Assembly (NCBI RefSeq): GCF_008704495.1
Contig: NZ_CP023699.1
Coordinates: 4,030,001-4,094,000, forward strand
Reading direction: 5' to 3'
Length of the DNA: 64,000 nucleotides
Source of the DNA: Streptomyces kanamyceticus
GTDB taxonomy: Bacteria > Actinomycetota > Actinomycetes > Streptomycetales > Streptomycetaceae
The notes under the pieces were generated by a model. The model worked only from the letters and a program-made list of their open reading frames with translations. It ran no database searches and was not told where the DNA came from. Numbering within the stretch: position 1 is the first letter of the stretch; each line of letters starts with the position of its first letter. The position numbers and the translations under genes are program-made. This document shows positions 9,216 through 18,433 of the stretch, piece by piece.

Positions 9216-10346
9216 CTACTCCGTGCAACCCGTCTGGCCAGACGCCAGCGTCGCGCACGCCTTCGCCGCCGTGCCGTTCTTCACCGCCACCATCGGCGTA
9301 TACGCGTCGAAGTTCTTGTCCACAGTCCCGCTCTGCTTGGCCCCCGCACCCCCACCGCTCCCGGTGATCTCCACCGTGTCCCCGGGCGCCGCCTGCGTGA
9401 TCCGCGCCCAAGCGGCCTCGCACACCTTGCTGAACCGCACCTCGATCACCGTCTTGCCGATCAAGGCCCGCGACGTCGTCTTCGCCAGCTCCCCGCCGCA
9501 CCCCATGTTCTCGGGATCCTTGCCCGCGCAGTCCGTCCCGCGGCACTCGACCCCCGCGGGCAACTTCGCACCGCTGGAGCTGGGCGTCGCCGACGGCTGC
9601 GCCTCGTTCCCCTTGTCGTCGCCGCCCCGCGTCAGAAACACAGCCGCGGCAATGACGACCAGCGCACCCACGACCCCCGCGAGAAACATCGTCAGCTTCC
9701 TGCGCCGCCGCTGCTTGTCAGGAGACCCGACCTCTTCTTCCCGCTGCGGCACCGCGCCGAAGGCCGACGCGGAGACATCCCCGTACGAAGACGAAGGAGC
9801 ACCGAAACCACCACCAGCCGGAGCTGGATCCGGAGCTGGAGCTGGAGCTGGAGCCGGGCGCTGCGGCGGCACCGTGGGCGAGACCCCGGCCGGTCCAGCG
9901 ACCCCCGTCGCGCTCCCGAGCCCCCCGCCCCCGTTCCGCGCAGCCGCCCCGTCCCCCTTCGACTTGGACGACTTGGACAACTTCGACGAGCCCGTCGGAT
10001 TCTGCCCCAACTCCCCCAGCGCGGCCCGCGCCTGCGAGATCCGTATCGCCTGCATCGTCATGTCGTGCCGCTGCTCGGACCGGCTCCACGCCCGCTCCGC
10101 CAGCTCCCACATGGTGATGAGGTGCACCGGCTGCGTTCCGGTCACCTCGGCGAGCGCGACGATCGCCCCCTTGGGCGCGAGCAGCCGCCCGTTCAGATAG
10201 CGCTCCCACGACGTCTTGCTGTAGCCGGTCCTGTCGGAGACCGCCGCGATGCTCAGCCCACTGCGGTCGACGAGCCTGCGCAACTGGCTGGCGAACTCCC
10301 TGACCTGCGGGTCGAGCTCATCCGGTAGCGCCTTCCAACGAGGCAT
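9216..10346 (-). CDS. HTH protein with one membrane segment and extracytoplasmic DUF2690 domain
   Basis: 376 aa. N-terminal XRE-like HTH (SQLRRLVDRSGLSIAAVSDRTGYSKTSWERYLNGRLLAPKGAI), then a Ser/Gly and Pro/Ala linker (PAPAPAPAPDPAPAGGG), one membrane segment (KLTMFLAGVVGALVVIAAAVFL) preceded by RRRRK, and a C-terminal DUF2690 domain with paired cysteines (GVECRGTDCAGKDPENMGC and FSKVCEAAWARI). The layout suggests an inner-membrane regulator with DNA binding in the cytoplasm and a sensing or binding domain outside. Such proteins are numerous in Streptomyces and function is not known. The stop lies at the edge of the dispersed repeat. The ATG start at 10346 fits the HTH. Confidence 0.85.
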   Translation of the reverse strand: MPRWKALPDELDPQVREFASQLRRLVDRSGLSIAAVSDRTGYSKTSWERYLNGRLLAPKGAIVALAEVTGTQPVHLITMWELAERAWSRSEQRHDMTMQAIRISQARAALGELGQNPTGSSKLSKSSKSKGDGAAARNGGGGLGSATGVAGPAGVSPTVPPQRPAPAPAPAPDPAPAGGGFGAPSSSYGDVSASAFGAVPQREEEVGSPDKQRRRRKLTMFLAGVVGALVVIAAAVFLTRGGDDKGNEAQPSATPSSSGAKLPAGVECRGTDCAGKDPENMGCGGELAKTTSRALIGKTVIEVRFSKVCEAAWARITQAAPGDTVEITGSGGGAGAKQSGTVDKNFDAYTPMVAVKNGTAAKACATLASGQTGCTE

Positions 10347-11040
10347 TGCTCCCCCTATTCCCCCCGTACGTGCCTGTCCTGCCCCCGCGCGTCCGTCTTG
10401 CCGCCATCCCGTTCTGGACTACCCAGAGGGATGCGCAAAGTCAGGATCTCAGTTCCCGCCGTGGGGGCGCACGGGAGCATTCGGGCCACTGGCGTGCGGC
10501 GTCACACCCCCCGCGATCCGCGGAACAGTGTCCCACCGCCGTCCCGCTCCACGATGCGGAACCCCTGGCAGCGGTCCGGGACGTCACCAAGCATCTGGAT
10601 TACCCCGATTACCCCGATTACGAGAGTTGCCCCTTCCTTCCGCTCGTGCGGAGATCGGACCAAGCTCGTTGCACGCCTCGAACACCGTTGCGGAATGGTC
10701 ACCTCCGTGCCACAGGGGCCGGTCATCCCTTGTCCGTGGTTGGCGGGTCCATGACTCTGGATCTCGAGCGAAACGCATCGCTTACATCGGCTGATTCCCA
10801 CCGGAACCAGCGCGCTGACCGGCGGCGTTCGTCCTCCCACGGGGGTGAGGACGGGCGCCGTCTCAGGTTTACGCAACCCGTCCCACGAAAGGGTCGAAGA
10901 ACCGCACACCGGCCATGTCCTGCAGCGCGGGAGCGCGGCGGATCGACAGAGTTCGTGAGGAAGAACGACGCAACGCGTGCAGCAGCGCATGCGGTAACCA
11001 GCAGCGCATGCGGCGCACACACCTCACGAAGGGCCCGGAC
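10347..11040. other. non-coding stretch with short direct repeats
   Basis: 694 bp without a convincing gene. It holds 2.7 copies of the 9-bp unit GATTACCCC (10598-10621) and a 15-bp direct repeat CAGCAGCGCATGCGG (10980-10994 and 10999-11013) just before the secreted-protein gene, where it could be a regulatory site. Promoters for both flanking genes should lie here. Open frames through it have no ribosome site and no recognisable product. Confidence 0.6.
10598..10621. repeat. 9-bp tandem repeat (GATTACCCC)
   Basis: Two full copies and one partial copy. Too short and spacer-free for CRISPR; probably a simple repeat in non-coding DNA. Confidence 0.7.
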
Positions 11041-11361
11041 ATGACATACGGCAAGCGTCTCGCCCGCCTCACCACCGGCGCACTCGCCGCCTCCGCCCTC
11101 CTCGCCACCGGCCTCGCCACGGCCCCCGCCGCAACTGCGGCCCCAGTCACGGCGATCCAAGGCACCGCGCCGTCCTGCGTGAAGCGGGACGTCATCAAGC
11201 ACAAGAAGTACGTGAAGGTGACCAACCTCTGCGGTGAGGCCATGCACCTGAAGGTCGTCATCGACTGGGGCAACGACTCGCCGTGCCTGACGTACCAGCA
11301 CGGCGAGCAGTGGGAGTGGAACTGGGGCCGCGGCTCGTACGGCAAGGTCGTCACCTGCTGA
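11041..11361 (+). CDS. small secreted protein, tendamistat (alpha-amylase inhibitor)-like cysteine pattern
   Basis: 106 aa with a Sec signal peptide (KRLARLTTGALAASALLATG, cleavage after an Ala-rich APAATAA stretch near residue 34). The mature domain of about 70 aa has four cysteines. The central pair is spaced exactly as I recall for tendamistat (17 residues), with KVV in the same strand (GEAMHLKVVIDWGNDSPC). The first gap is 18 residues instead of 16, and the inhibitory Trp-Arg-Tyr triad is absent (HKKY instead). So the fold is probably shared, while amylase inhibition is doubtful. ATG follows GAAGGGC. The stop codon lies inside a 23-bp tandem repeat. Confidence 0.75.
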   Translation: MTYGKRLARLTTGALAASALLATGLATAPAATAAPVTAIQGTAPSCVKRDVIKHKKYVKVTNLCGEAMHLKVVIDWGNDSPCLTYQHGEQWEWNWGRGSYGKVVTC

Positions 11362-11410
11362 ACCGCGAGGTGGCCACCGGCTGAACCGTGAGGTGACCAC
11401 CCGCTGAACC
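11357..11410. repeat. 23-bp tandem repeat carrying the stop codon
   Basis: GCTGAACCG-type units begin at 11357, 11380 and 11403 (third partial). Each contains the TGA of the upstream gene plus GAGGTG; CACCT/AGGTG can pair within a unit. Confidence 0.7.
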
Positions 11411-11414
11411 ACCC

Positions 11415-11444
11415 GGGCCCGCCGCCGAACCGGAACGCGGGCCC
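11415..11444. terminator. hairpin between convergent secreted-protein and response-regulator genes
   Basis: GGGCCCGC (11415-11422) pairs with 11437-11444 around a 14-nt loop, 3 bp before the response regulator stop. Confidence 0.5.
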
Positions 11445-11446
11445 CC

Positions 11447-12130
11447 TCACCCCCCAGGCGTAACGAGCCCCGTCTCGTACGCCACCACCACGGCCTGCGC
11501 CCTGCTGTCCAGGTCGAGCTTGCTCATCGTGCGGTTGAGGTGGGTCTTGACCGTGGCCTCGCTGATGTAGAGCCGCTCCGCGATCTCCGCGTTGGTCAGA
11601 CCGCGCGCGATGAGCTTCAGGACCTCGACCTCCCGCAGCGTCAACGCCCCCAGATCGGGGGGCGGTTCGTCGCCCGCGCCACCGGGCCCCGCCGCCTGCC
11701 GCGCGAACGCCTCGACCAGGCGCCGCGTCACGCTGGGCGCGAAGAGCGCGTCGCCGCCGCCGACCGCCGCCACCGCGGCGAGCAGCCGTTCGGGTCCGGA
11801 GTCCTTGAGCAGGAACCCGGAGGCTCCGGCCCGCAGCGCCCCGTACACGTACTCGTCGAGGTCGAAGGTGGTGAGCACCAGGACGCGCGGCGCCGGTTCG
11901 GGCGACTGCGCGAGGATCTTCGTGGTCGCGGTGATGCCGCTCATGCCCGGCATCCTGATGTCCATGAGGATCACGTCGGGCCGGGTCCGCGCGGCGAGCT
12001 CGACCGCCTCGGCGCCGTCGCCCGCCTCGCCGACGACCTCGATGCCCGGCGCAGCTCTGAGGAGCCCCACCAGACCCGCGCGGATGAGGAACTGGTCGTC
12101 TACGACGAGCACTTTGATGCAGCCGGTCAT
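11447..12130 (-). CDS. NarL/LuxR-family response regulator
   Basis: 227 aa. N-terminal receiver domain: acidic pair VVDD near residues 9-12, phospho-acceptor Asp in VILMDIRMPGMSG (about residue 56), conserved Thr in VLTTFD and Lys in FLLKDSG. C-terminal LuxR HTH: LTLREVEVLKLIARGLTNAEIAERLYISEATVKTHL as adjoining helices. It starts 4 bp after the sensor kinase stop, so the two are co-transcribed and should form one pathway. The stimulus and targets are unknown; the adjacent genes give no hint. Confidence 0.93.
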   Translation of the reverse strand: MTGCIKVLVVDDQFLIRAGLVGLLRAAPGIEVVGEAGDGAEAVELAARTRPDVILMDIRMPGMSGITATTKILAQSPEPAPRVLVLTTFDLDEYVYGALRAGASGFLLKDSGPERLLAAVAAVGGGDALFAPSVTRRLVEAFARQAAGPGGAGDEPPPDLGALTLREVEVLKLIARGLTNAEIAERLYISEATVKTHLNRTMSKLDLDSRAQAVVVAYETGLVTPGG

Positions 12131-12134
12131 CCGG

Positions 12135-13316
12135 TCATTCCGTAGCGTCGTCCCCCTGCGCTGCGGCCCGCGCCGAGGTCGGCAGGGTGAGTCGCACGGC
12201 GAACCCTCCCTCGCTCAGCGGGCCGATGCTGATCGTCCCGCCGTAGAGCTTGGCCCGCTCCCGCATCCCAAGCAAGCCGTGCCCGCTACCGGTCCGTAGT
12301 CTGTCCGGAATCACCTCCTGGCCGCCGGACGGACGGGAGTTGGTGACGGACACCTCGATGTGCTGGCGCAGATAGCCGAGTTGGACGGTAGCGGCGGCGC
12401 CGGGGGCGTGCTTGATGACGTTGGTCAGCGCCTCCTGGACCACGCGGTACGCGCAGAGTTCGACGCCGGGCGCGACCTCGCGCGGCGTGCCGGTGACGCG
12501 CAGTTCGACGGGGAGGCCCCCGGCGCTCACCCGCTCCGCCATCTCGCCGAGCCTGGCGAGTCCGGGCATGGGCGCGTCGGGGGCCTCGGATCCGTCCTCG
12601 CCGTCATCGGGCCCTGACCGCAGCACGCGCAGCATGCGGCGCAGCTCTTCGAGGGCCTCGCCGCTGGTCCCCGAGATGGTGCCGAGGGCCGCGTGCGCGG
12701 TGGTGGGGTCGGAGGCGAAGACGAACCGCGCGAGGCCCGCCTGCACGGATATCACCGACATGTGGTGAGCGACGACGTCGTGCAGTTCGCGGGCGATCCG
12801 CCCGCGCTCCTCGGCGACCTCGCGCCGGGCCCTCTCGTCCTGCTCGCGCTTCAACTGCCGCGCCAGCTCGGCCGATTGACGTGCGACGTAACCGAAGCGC
12901 CACAGCACGAGCGAGAAGCCGACGGCCTGTCCGACGACGGACGCCATCACGGCGTCCTCGCTGATCAGACCGGCGTAGATCCATACGGCGGACATCAGCC
13001 CCGCACCGGGCAGGGAGACGCGGACGGGGTACACGGACGCAACCGTATAGACGGCGATCATGGGCCCGAAGGTGTTCACGACGGGCCAGTAGCCCAGCGT
13101 GACGTACACGACGCACGCCAGGTGGACGACGAGCAGGACCGTGAGCGGCGCCCGGCTCCTGAACACGGCGGGCAGGTTGACAAGACCCACCAATATGTAA
13201 GCCCTGGCGTCGAGTTCAGGCCATCCCTGCCGTACGGACTCCTGCCCGAGCAGCACGGCCACCGTGGTCAGGGCGACCGCGATGAGCGCGTCGACGACTA
13301 GGGGGTGGATCCGCAT
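12135..13316 (-). CDS. membrane sensor histidine kinase (HPK7/NarX-like HisKA_3)
   Basis: 393 aa. Four or five hydrophobic segments in the first 150 residues make a small membrane sensor with no large outside domain. A basic coiled stretch (LARQLKREQDERARREVAEE) leads to the dimerisation/phospho-acceptor helix ARELHDVVAHHMSVI (phospho-His in LHDVV). The N box is VVQEALTNVIKHA and the ATP lid has GSGHGLLGMRERAKLYGG. It lies upstream of its response regulator with a 4-bp gap. Confidence 0.92.
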   Translation of the reverse strand: MRIHPLVVDALIAVALTTVAVLLGQESVRQGWPELDARAYILVGLVNLPAVFRSRAPLTVLLVVHLACVVYVTLGYWPVVNTFGPMIAVYTVASVYPVRVSLPGAGLMSAVWIYAGLISEDAVMASVVGQAVGFSLVLWRFGYVARQSAELARQLKREQDERARREVAEERGRIARELHDVVAHHMSVISVQAGLARFVFASDPTTAHAALGTISGTSGEALEELRRMLRVLRSGPDDGEDGSEAPDAPMPGLARLGEMAERVSAGGLPVELRVTGTPREVAPGVELCAYRVVQEALTNVIKHAPGAAATVQLGYLRQHIEVSVTNSRPSGGQEVIPDRLRTGSGHGLLGMRERAKLYGGTISIGPLSEGGFAVRLTLPTSARAAAQGDDATE

Positions 13317-13513
13317 CGCCGCAGCGTAACTCGCGTCCTTGCGGCGTCACGTCAACCAGCGGCGGTACCGCGAAAGTTGGAGGAACCGCGCGGCTACCGC
13401 AGAGGGTGACCCCGACGTCCAACCAGCACGCGATGACGCGGGCCTGGCGAGTCCGTAGGTTCGGGTGGGAGCAGGCAGGGCCGCGACGCACGAGAGCGGC
13501 CGTCCGAACGGCG

Positions 13514-13547
13514 ATGGCCCGTCCTCACCGGGGGAAGGACGGGCCAT
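13514..13547. terminator. terminator hairpin, 12-bp stem
   Basis: ATGGCCCGTCCT (13514-13525) pairs perfectly with 13536-13547; 10-nt loop. It lies downstream of the folD-DUF3017 operon and upstream of the kinase gene, so it insulates the two units. Confidence 0.7.
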
Positions 13548-13580
13548 GGCCACTCAAGCGGCGCGGTCGAGCGGCGCGGT

Positions 13581-14054
13581 TCAGATCGTGTAGTGCAGCG
13601 TGTCGTCCAGGAACGGGATCTCCAGGATCGGGTCCGGCTGCGCCATCATCGCGAGGAGCACGATCGCCCCGCCGAGCACGCCGTACGTGACCATGTCCGT
13701 GAACCGCGAACGGACCGCGAGCATCCCCACGTCCGGCAGCATCCAGCGCAGCACGGCACCGCCGATGAGCGCGAGACCGATCAGTATCGTGCCGAAGCGG
13801 AACGCGTCGAACGCGGTGATCAGCAGGCCGAGCCCGACCGTGGAGACCACGGTGAGCAGGGGCCACTGCCGGGCGGGCGCGGGCGCGTCGCCGGGCGCCG
13901 CGCGGCCGCCGCCCTCGGGCCGCGCGGTGTCCCGCGTGAACAGCGGGAAGCGGCGCGTCACCTTCCGCGGCCGCCCGTCCGGGCTCGGCGCGCTGACCGC
14001 GCCCTTGGCCTCGGGAGCATCCGGGGTCTGCCCCGGCTCAGGTCCTGCACTCAT
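13581..14054 (-). CDS. DUF3017 membrane protein
   Basis: 157 aa. A hydrophilic Pro/Ala/Gly-rich N-terminus of about 60 residues precedes three membrane segments (WPLLTVVSTVGLGLLITAF, FGTILIGLALIGGAVLRWML and VTYGVLGGAIVLLAMMA). In actinobacteria this family sits beside folD, as here (19-bp gap downstream of folD), so it is probably co-transcribed. No enzymatic motif was seen and function is unknown. Confidence 0.85.
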   Translation of the reverse strand: MSAGPEPGQTPDAPEAKGAVSAPSPDGRPRKVTRRFPLFTRDTARPEGGGRAAPGDAPAPARQWPLLTVVSTVGLGLLITAFDAFRFGTILIGLALIGGAVLRWMLPDVGMLAVRSRFTDMVTYGVLGGAIVLLAMMAQPDPILEIPFLDDTLHYTI

Positions 14055-14073
14055 GGCCTGGCACCTTTCCCGT

Positions 14074-14928
14074 TCAGCTCGCGGAGCGTTCCGCCGCCTC
14101 GACGACGTTCACCAGGAGCTGCGCGCGGGTCATCGGGCCGACACCGCCGGGGTTCGGCGAGATCCACCCGGCCACCTCGGCGACGCCCGGGTGGACATCG
14201 CCGACGATCTTGCCGTTCTCGTCGCGCGAGACGCCGACGTCCAGGACGGCGGCGCCCGGCTTCACGTCCTCGGGCTTGATCAGGTGCGGCACGCCCGCCG
14301 CGGCGACGATGATGTCCGCCCGCCTGAGGTGGGCGGCGAGGTCACGGGTGCCGGTGTGGCACTGCGTGACGGTGGCGTTCTCGGACTTGCGGGTGAGGAG
14401 GAGCGGCATGGGCCTGCCGATGGTCACGCCGCGGCCGACCACGACGACCTCGGCGCCCTTGATCTCCACGTCGTGTTGCCTGAGCAGCCGGATGATTCCG
14501 TACGGCGTGCAGGGCAGCGGCGCCGGCTCGTTCAGGACGAGGCGGCCGAGGTTCATCGGGTGCAGGCCGTCGGCGTCCTTGTCCGGGTCCATCAGCTCCA
14601 GGACGCGGTTCTCGTCGATGCCCTTGGGCAGCGGGAGCTGGACGATGTAACCCGTGCACTCCGGGTCCTCGTTCAGCTCGCGGACGACCGCCTCGATCTC
14701 CTCCTGGGAGGCGGTGGCGGGCAGTTCGCGCTGGATGGAGGCGATGCCCACCTGCGCGCAGTCGCGGTGCTTGCCCGCGACGTACTTCTGGCTGCCCGGG
14801 TCGTCGCCGACCAGGACGGTACCGAGTCCGGGCGTGACGCCCTTCTCCTTCAGGGCCGCCACGCGGGCGGTCAGTTCGGACTTGATCGCGGCTGCGGTGG
14901 CCTTGCCATCGAGAATCTGGGCGGTCAT
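14074..14928 (-). CDS. folD: bifunctional methylenetetrahydrofolate dehydrogenase / methenyl-THF cyclohydrolase
   Basis: Interconverts 5,10-methylene-THF and 10-formyl-THF through methenyl-THF with NADP; cytoplasmic one-carbon metabolism that feeds purine synthesis (purH and purN lie just upstream in this window). 284 aa, normal length. Visible motifs are [10 protein letters not shown] with the catalytic YxxxK, the QLPLPKG and [13 protein letters not shown] substrate regions, the Rossmann segment [12 protein letters not shown] and the closing [13 protein letters not shown] 14928 (MTAQILDGK) matches the family N-terminus; the frame stays open upstream but the extra sequence is not conserved-looking. 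A Gly-rich GGGGG tract serves as ribosome site. Confidence 0.97.
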   Translation of the reverse strand: MTAQILDGKATAAAIKSELTARVAALKEKGVTPGLGTVLVGDDPGSQKYVAGKHRDCAQVGIASIQRELPATASQEEIEAVVRELNEDPECTGYIVQLPLPKGIDENRVLELMDPDKDADGLHPMNLGRLVLNEPAPLPCTPYGIIRLLRQHDVEIKGAEVVVVGRGVTIGRPMPLLLTRKSENATVTQCHTGTRDLAAHLRRADIIVAAAGVPHLIKPEDVKPGAAVLDVGVSRDENGKIVGDVHPGVAEVAGWISPNPGGVGPMTRAQLLVNVVEAAERSAS

Positions 14929-15182
14929 GCCCCCATCTTCCCGGATGACACCCGCCCGGTACCAATCAGGGCACTCCCCCGGGCGCACCGCCGTTGCGCC
15001 GCTGATCAGCGAGGTTGCACTTGCACAACACATACGGACTACGGCTGGACAAATAAGCCACGGCTAAAGAACCATGTGCGGCACAGTGCCGCGGCAGTGT
15101 CGGGGGGACGGACCGCATCTGTAGAACTTCCTCCATGGTGTGCCGCGTCGTCCCCAGCACGACCCGACGGAGGAAGACCGCC

Positions 15183-15818
15183 ATGAGTTACGGCGACCCG
15201 AACAACCCATACGGGCAGCCGCCCCAGCAGCCCCCGGCCGCTCCCGGGTACGGCTATCCCCAGCAGGGCCCGCCCGGCGTCCCGCCGCAGCAGGGCTACG
15301 GCTACCCGCAGCAGCAGCCCGGCTACCCGGGCTACCCCGGTTACCCGGGCGGCAACATGATGCAGCAGTCGATGCCGGGCCTCCTGATGACCGCGCGGGT
15401 CTTCCTGTTCCTGATCTCCTCGGTGCAGATCCTGTCGACCATCGGCTTCCTCTACGGCGCGGCCGTCGCCAACGACGTCTCGGACAGCGCCGACGAGTTC
15501 GGGCTCGACGACGCGGGCTTCGGTGACGCGGCCACCGGCCTGTTCGTGGTCTTCGCGCTCATCGCCGCCGCCTTCGCCGCCCTCTCGATCACGCTCGGCG
15601 TGAAGTTCGGCCGCGGCGGCCAGGGCGTGCGCATCACGACGGTCGTGTACGGCGCGCTCGGTGGCATCGTCGGCCTGATCTACCTCTTCGTCGGCCTGGA
15701 CACGGGCTACGCGACCGCGATCATCGGCCCGCTCATCTGGGTCGTCTTCGCCGTCATCATCACCCTCGCGCCCGTCGTCCCCAGCGGCACCGCGTGGTTC
15801 AACCGCCCTCGCTACTGA
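15183..15818 (+). CDS. membrane protein with Pro/Gly/Gln/Tyr-rich N-terminus
   Basis: 211 aa. The first 60 residues are a flexible tail of PGYGYPQQ/PGYPGYPG repeats, common in Streptomyces membrane proteins and probably cytoplasmic. Four membrane segments follow (LLMTARVFLFLISSVQILS, AATGLFVVFALIAAAFAALS, ITTVVYGALGGIVGLIYLF and IIGPLIWVVFAVIITLAP), with an acidic loop (DVSDSADEFGLDDAGFGD) between 1 and 2. Function is unknown. ATG 15183 follows CGGAGGAAG. A strong hairpin follows the stop. Confidence 0.8.
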   Translation: MSYGDPNNPYGQPPQQPPAAPGYGYPQQGPPGVPPQQGYGYPQQQPGYPGYPGYPGGNMMQQSMPGLLMTARVFLFLISSVQILSTIGFLYGAAVANDVSDSADEFGLDDAGFGDAATGLFVVFALIAAAFAALSITLGVKFGRGGQGVRITTVVYGALGGIVGLIYLFVGLDTGYATAIIGPLIWVVFAVIITLAPVVPSGTAWFNRPRY

Positions 15819-15840
15819 GCGAGTTCCCCGGCGTACGCGT

Positions 15841-15884
15841 ACAAGGGCCGCACCACTCCTGACACAGGAGGGTGCGGCCCTTGT
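15841..15884. terminator. bidirectional terminator
   Basis: ACAAGGGCCGCACC (15841-15854) pairs with 15871-15884 and an inner CTCCT/AGGAG extends the stem after a bulged A; loop GACAC. It lies between the convergent membrane-protein gene and purH. Confidence 0.85.
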
Positions 15885-15920
15885 GCGTACGTCACGCGTA
15901 CGTCAGCCATGCGTACGTCA
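15885..15920. repeat. triple GCGTACGTCA repeat
   Basis: Copies at 15885-15894, 15896-15905 and 15911-15920, directly after the terminator and 11 bp before the purH stop. Each contains the palindrome GTAC. No function is apparent. Confidence 0.7.
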
Positions 15921-15931
15921 GATCATGCGGC

Positions 15932-17545
15932 TCAGTGGAAGAAGTGCCGCGTCCCCGTGAAGTACATCGTGACGCCCGCCTTCTTCGCGGCCTCCACGAC
16001 CAGCTCGTCGCGGACCGAACCGCCCGGCTGGACCACGGCCTTGACGCCCGCGGCGGTCAGGATCTCCAGACCGTCGGGGAAGGGGAAGAACGCGTCGGAC
16101 GCGGCGTAGGCGCCACGGGCCCGCTCCTCGCCCGCGCGCTCGACGGCGAGCTTCGCGGAGTCGACGCGGTTGACCTGGCCCATGCCGACGCCGACCGAGG
16201 CACCGTCCTTGGCGAGCAGGATCGCGTTGGACTTCACCGCGCGGGACGCCTTCCAGGCGAAGGCGAGATCGGCGAGCTCGCCCTCGTTCAGGGCATCGCC
16301 CGTGGCGAGCGTCCAGTTGGCGGGGTTGTCGCCGTCGGCCTGCAGCCGGTCGGTGACCTGGAGCAGCGCGCCCCCGTCGATCTGCTTGACCTCGACCGCG
16401 TTCGACGGCGCCTGGTGGGCGCGCAGCACGCGGATGTTCTTCTTCTTGGTGAGGACTTCGAGGGCGCCGTCCTCGTACTCGGGCGCGACGATGACCTCGG
16501 TGAAGATCTCGGCGACCTGCTCCGCCATCTCCTTGGAGACGGGGCGGTTGACGGCGATCACGCCGCCGAACGCGGACAGCGGGTCACAGGCGTGCGCCTT
16601 GCGGTGCGCGTCGGCGACGTTCGCGCCGATCGCGATGCCGCACGGGTTGGCGTGCTTGATGATCGCGACGCAGGGCTCGTCGTGGTCGTACGCGGCACGG
16701 CGCGCGGCGTCCGTGTCGGTGAAGTTGTTGTACGACATCTCCTTGCCGTGCAGCTGCTCGGCCTCGGCGAGACCGCCCGTGCCGTCGACGTACAACGCGG
16801 CGCCCTGGTGCGGGTTCTCGCCGTAGCGGAGCACGTTGTCGCGCGTGTACGTGGCACCGAGGAACTCGGGGAAGCCGGACTCGTCGGCGGCGGCGCTGTG
16901 CTCATCAGCGGCTCCGCCGCGGGCATCGGCGAACCAGCTCGCGACAGCCACGTCGTACGCCGCCGTGTGCTGGAACGCCTCTCCCGCGAGCCGCTTGCGC
17001 GCGGTCAGGTCGAAGCCGCCCGCCTTGACCGCCGCGAGCACGTCCGCGTAGCGCTTCGGGTCGGTGACGACCGCGACCGAGGGGTGGTTCTTGGCGGCGG
17101 CGCGGACCATCGAGGGGCCGCCGATGTCGATCTGCTCGACGCACTCGTCGGGAGTGGCGCCCGAGGCGACGGTCTCCTTGAAGGGGTACAGGTTCACCAC
17201 GACGAGCTGGAAGGGCTCCACGCCGAGCTCGGCGAGCTGGCGCCGGTGGTCCTCCAGGCGCAGGTCGGCGAGGATCCCCGCGTGGACCTTCGGGTGCAGC
17301 GTCTTGACGCGGCCGTCCAGGCACTCGGGGAAGCCGGTGAGCTCCTCGACCTTGGTGACGGGCACCCCGGCGGCGGCGATCCGCCCGGCCGTCGAACCGG
17401 TGGAGACGAGCTCGACGCCCGCCTCGTGCAGCCCGCGCGCGAGCTCTTCCAGGCCGGTCTTGTCGTAGACGCTGACGAGCGCGCGCTTGATGGGGCGCTG
17501 CGCGGCGTCGTTCGCGTTCGCGGCGTTGTTCGCTTCGGCGGTCAC
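15932..17545 (-). CDS. purH: bifunctional AICAR transformylase / IMP cyclohydrolase
   Basis: Last two steps of IMP synthesis: AICAR + 10-formyl-THF to FAICAR, then ring closure. 537 aa, slightly long for the family because of an Asn/Ala-rich start and an Ala/Asp insertion near residue 225. N-terminal MGS-like cyclohydrolase domain ([45 protein letters not shown]) and C-terminal transformylase domain (KHANPCGIA with the catalytic Lys-His, [20 protein letters not shown]), ending in the typical TGTRHFFH. Its ATG overlaps the purN stop by 4 bp (ATGA), so the two are translationally coupled. No purine riboswitch was seen. Confidence 0.98.
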   Translation of the reverse strand: MTAEANNAANANDAAQRPIKRALVSVYDKTGLEELARGLHEAGVELVSTGSTAGRIAAAGVPVTKVEELTGFPECLDGRVKTLHPKVHAGILADLRLEDHRRQLAELGVEPFQLVVVNLYPFKETVASGATPDECVEQIDIGGPSMVRAAAKNHPSVAVVTDPKRYADVLAAVKAGGFDLTARKRLAGEAFQHTAAYDVAVASWFADARGGAADEHSAAADESGFPEFLGATYTRDNVLRYGENPHQGAALYVDGTGGLAEAEQLHGKEMSYNNFTDTDAARRAAYDHDEPCVAIIKHANPCGIAIGANVADAHRKAHACDPLSAFGGVIAVNRPVSKEMAEQVAEIFTEVIVAPEYEDGALEVLTKKKNIRVLRAHQAPSNAVEVKQIDGGALLQVTDRLQADGDNPANWTLATGDALNEGELADLAFAWKASRAVKSNAILLAKDGASVGVGMGQVNRVDSAKLAVERAGEERARGAYAASDAFFPFPDGLEILTAAGVKAVVQPGGSVRDELVVEAAKKAGVTMYFTGTRHFFH

Positions 17546-18180
17546 GGGATAAGAACCTTTCGTCCCTCAATGCGGTAGCCGTGCCGGGCCAGACGCCCCA
17601 CGACATCGACGAGCAGCGTGCGCTCGACTTCCTTGATGCGCTCGTGCAGAGCGCTCTCGTCGTCCTCGTCCCGGACCTCGACCACGCCCTGGGCGATGAT
17701 CGGGCCGGTGTCGACGCCGTCGTCGACGAAGTGGACGGTGCAGCCGGTGACCTTCACGCCGTACGCGAGCGCGTCGCGCGCGCCGTGGGCCCCCGGAAAA
17801 CTGGGCAGCAGCGCGGGGTGCGTGTTCACGACCCGCCCGCCGAAGCGCGCGAGGAACTCCTTCCCCACGATCTTCATGAACCCGGCGGAGACGACCAGAT
17901 CGGGTTCGTACGCGGCGGTCGCCTCGGCCAGCGCCGCGTCCCACGCCTCGCGGGTGTCGTGGTCCTTCACCCGGCAGACGAAGACCGGGAGCCCGGCGCG
18001 CTCGGCGCGCTCCAGGCCCGCGATGCCGTCGCGGTCGGCGCCGACGGCCACGATCTCGGCCCCGTAGCCCTCCGTGCCCTCTTCGCCGATGGCGTCGATC
18101 AGGGCCTGCAGATTCGTGCCCGACCCGGACACCAGTACGACGAGGCGCTTGGGGCGCGCGACCACAGCGCTCTTGGCCAC
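17542..18180 (-). CDS. purN: phosphoribosylglycinamide formyltransferase (GAR transformylase)
   Basis: Transfers formyl from 10-formyl-THF to GAR in purine synthesis. 212 aa, usual length. Visible are [16 protein letters not shown] (phosphate-binding loop), [12 protein letters not shown], the signature [17 protein letters not shown] with the catalytic Asn/His, and the Asp in [12 protein letters not shown]. It is first in a two-gene operon with purH and overlaps it by 4 bp. ATG at 18180; the ten-residue lead ([10 protein letters not shown]) is a little longer than in most homologues. Confidence 0.97.
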   Translation of the reverse strand: MAKSAVVARPKRLVVLVSGSGTNLQALIDAIGEEGTEGYGAEIVAVGADRDGIAGLERAERAGLPVFVCRVKDHDTREAWDAALAEATAAYEPDLVVSAGFMKIVGKEFLARFGGRVVNTHPALLPSFPGAHGARDALAYGVKVTGCTVHFVDDGVDTGPIIAQGVVEVRDEDDESALHERIKEVERTLLVDVVGRLARHGYRIEGRKVLIP

Positions 18181-18433
18181 AGCGGGGCCCTTTCTCGGAG
18201 GTGCGTCTTTGTATGGTCGTACGAAGGCTTCGTGCTCCGTGATACGGGGAACCCTACGAAGCGGCCGACCGCCAGCAACGATACCGGCACCCGGAACCGC
18301 CCCTCACGGGACGGTGGCGCGGGCGGAGGGTAGCGTCTGGGGGAAAGGCGCCTGAATACCGACGAATGCCGAGTTGCCGAGCCATCGCACGACGGCTCCT
18401 CCACGGCCCTACCTAGGGGAAGACGCACACCTG

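Noticed and set aside
10598..10621. CRISPR-like repeat
   Set aside because: Unit of 9 bp, no spacers, no cas genes in the window.
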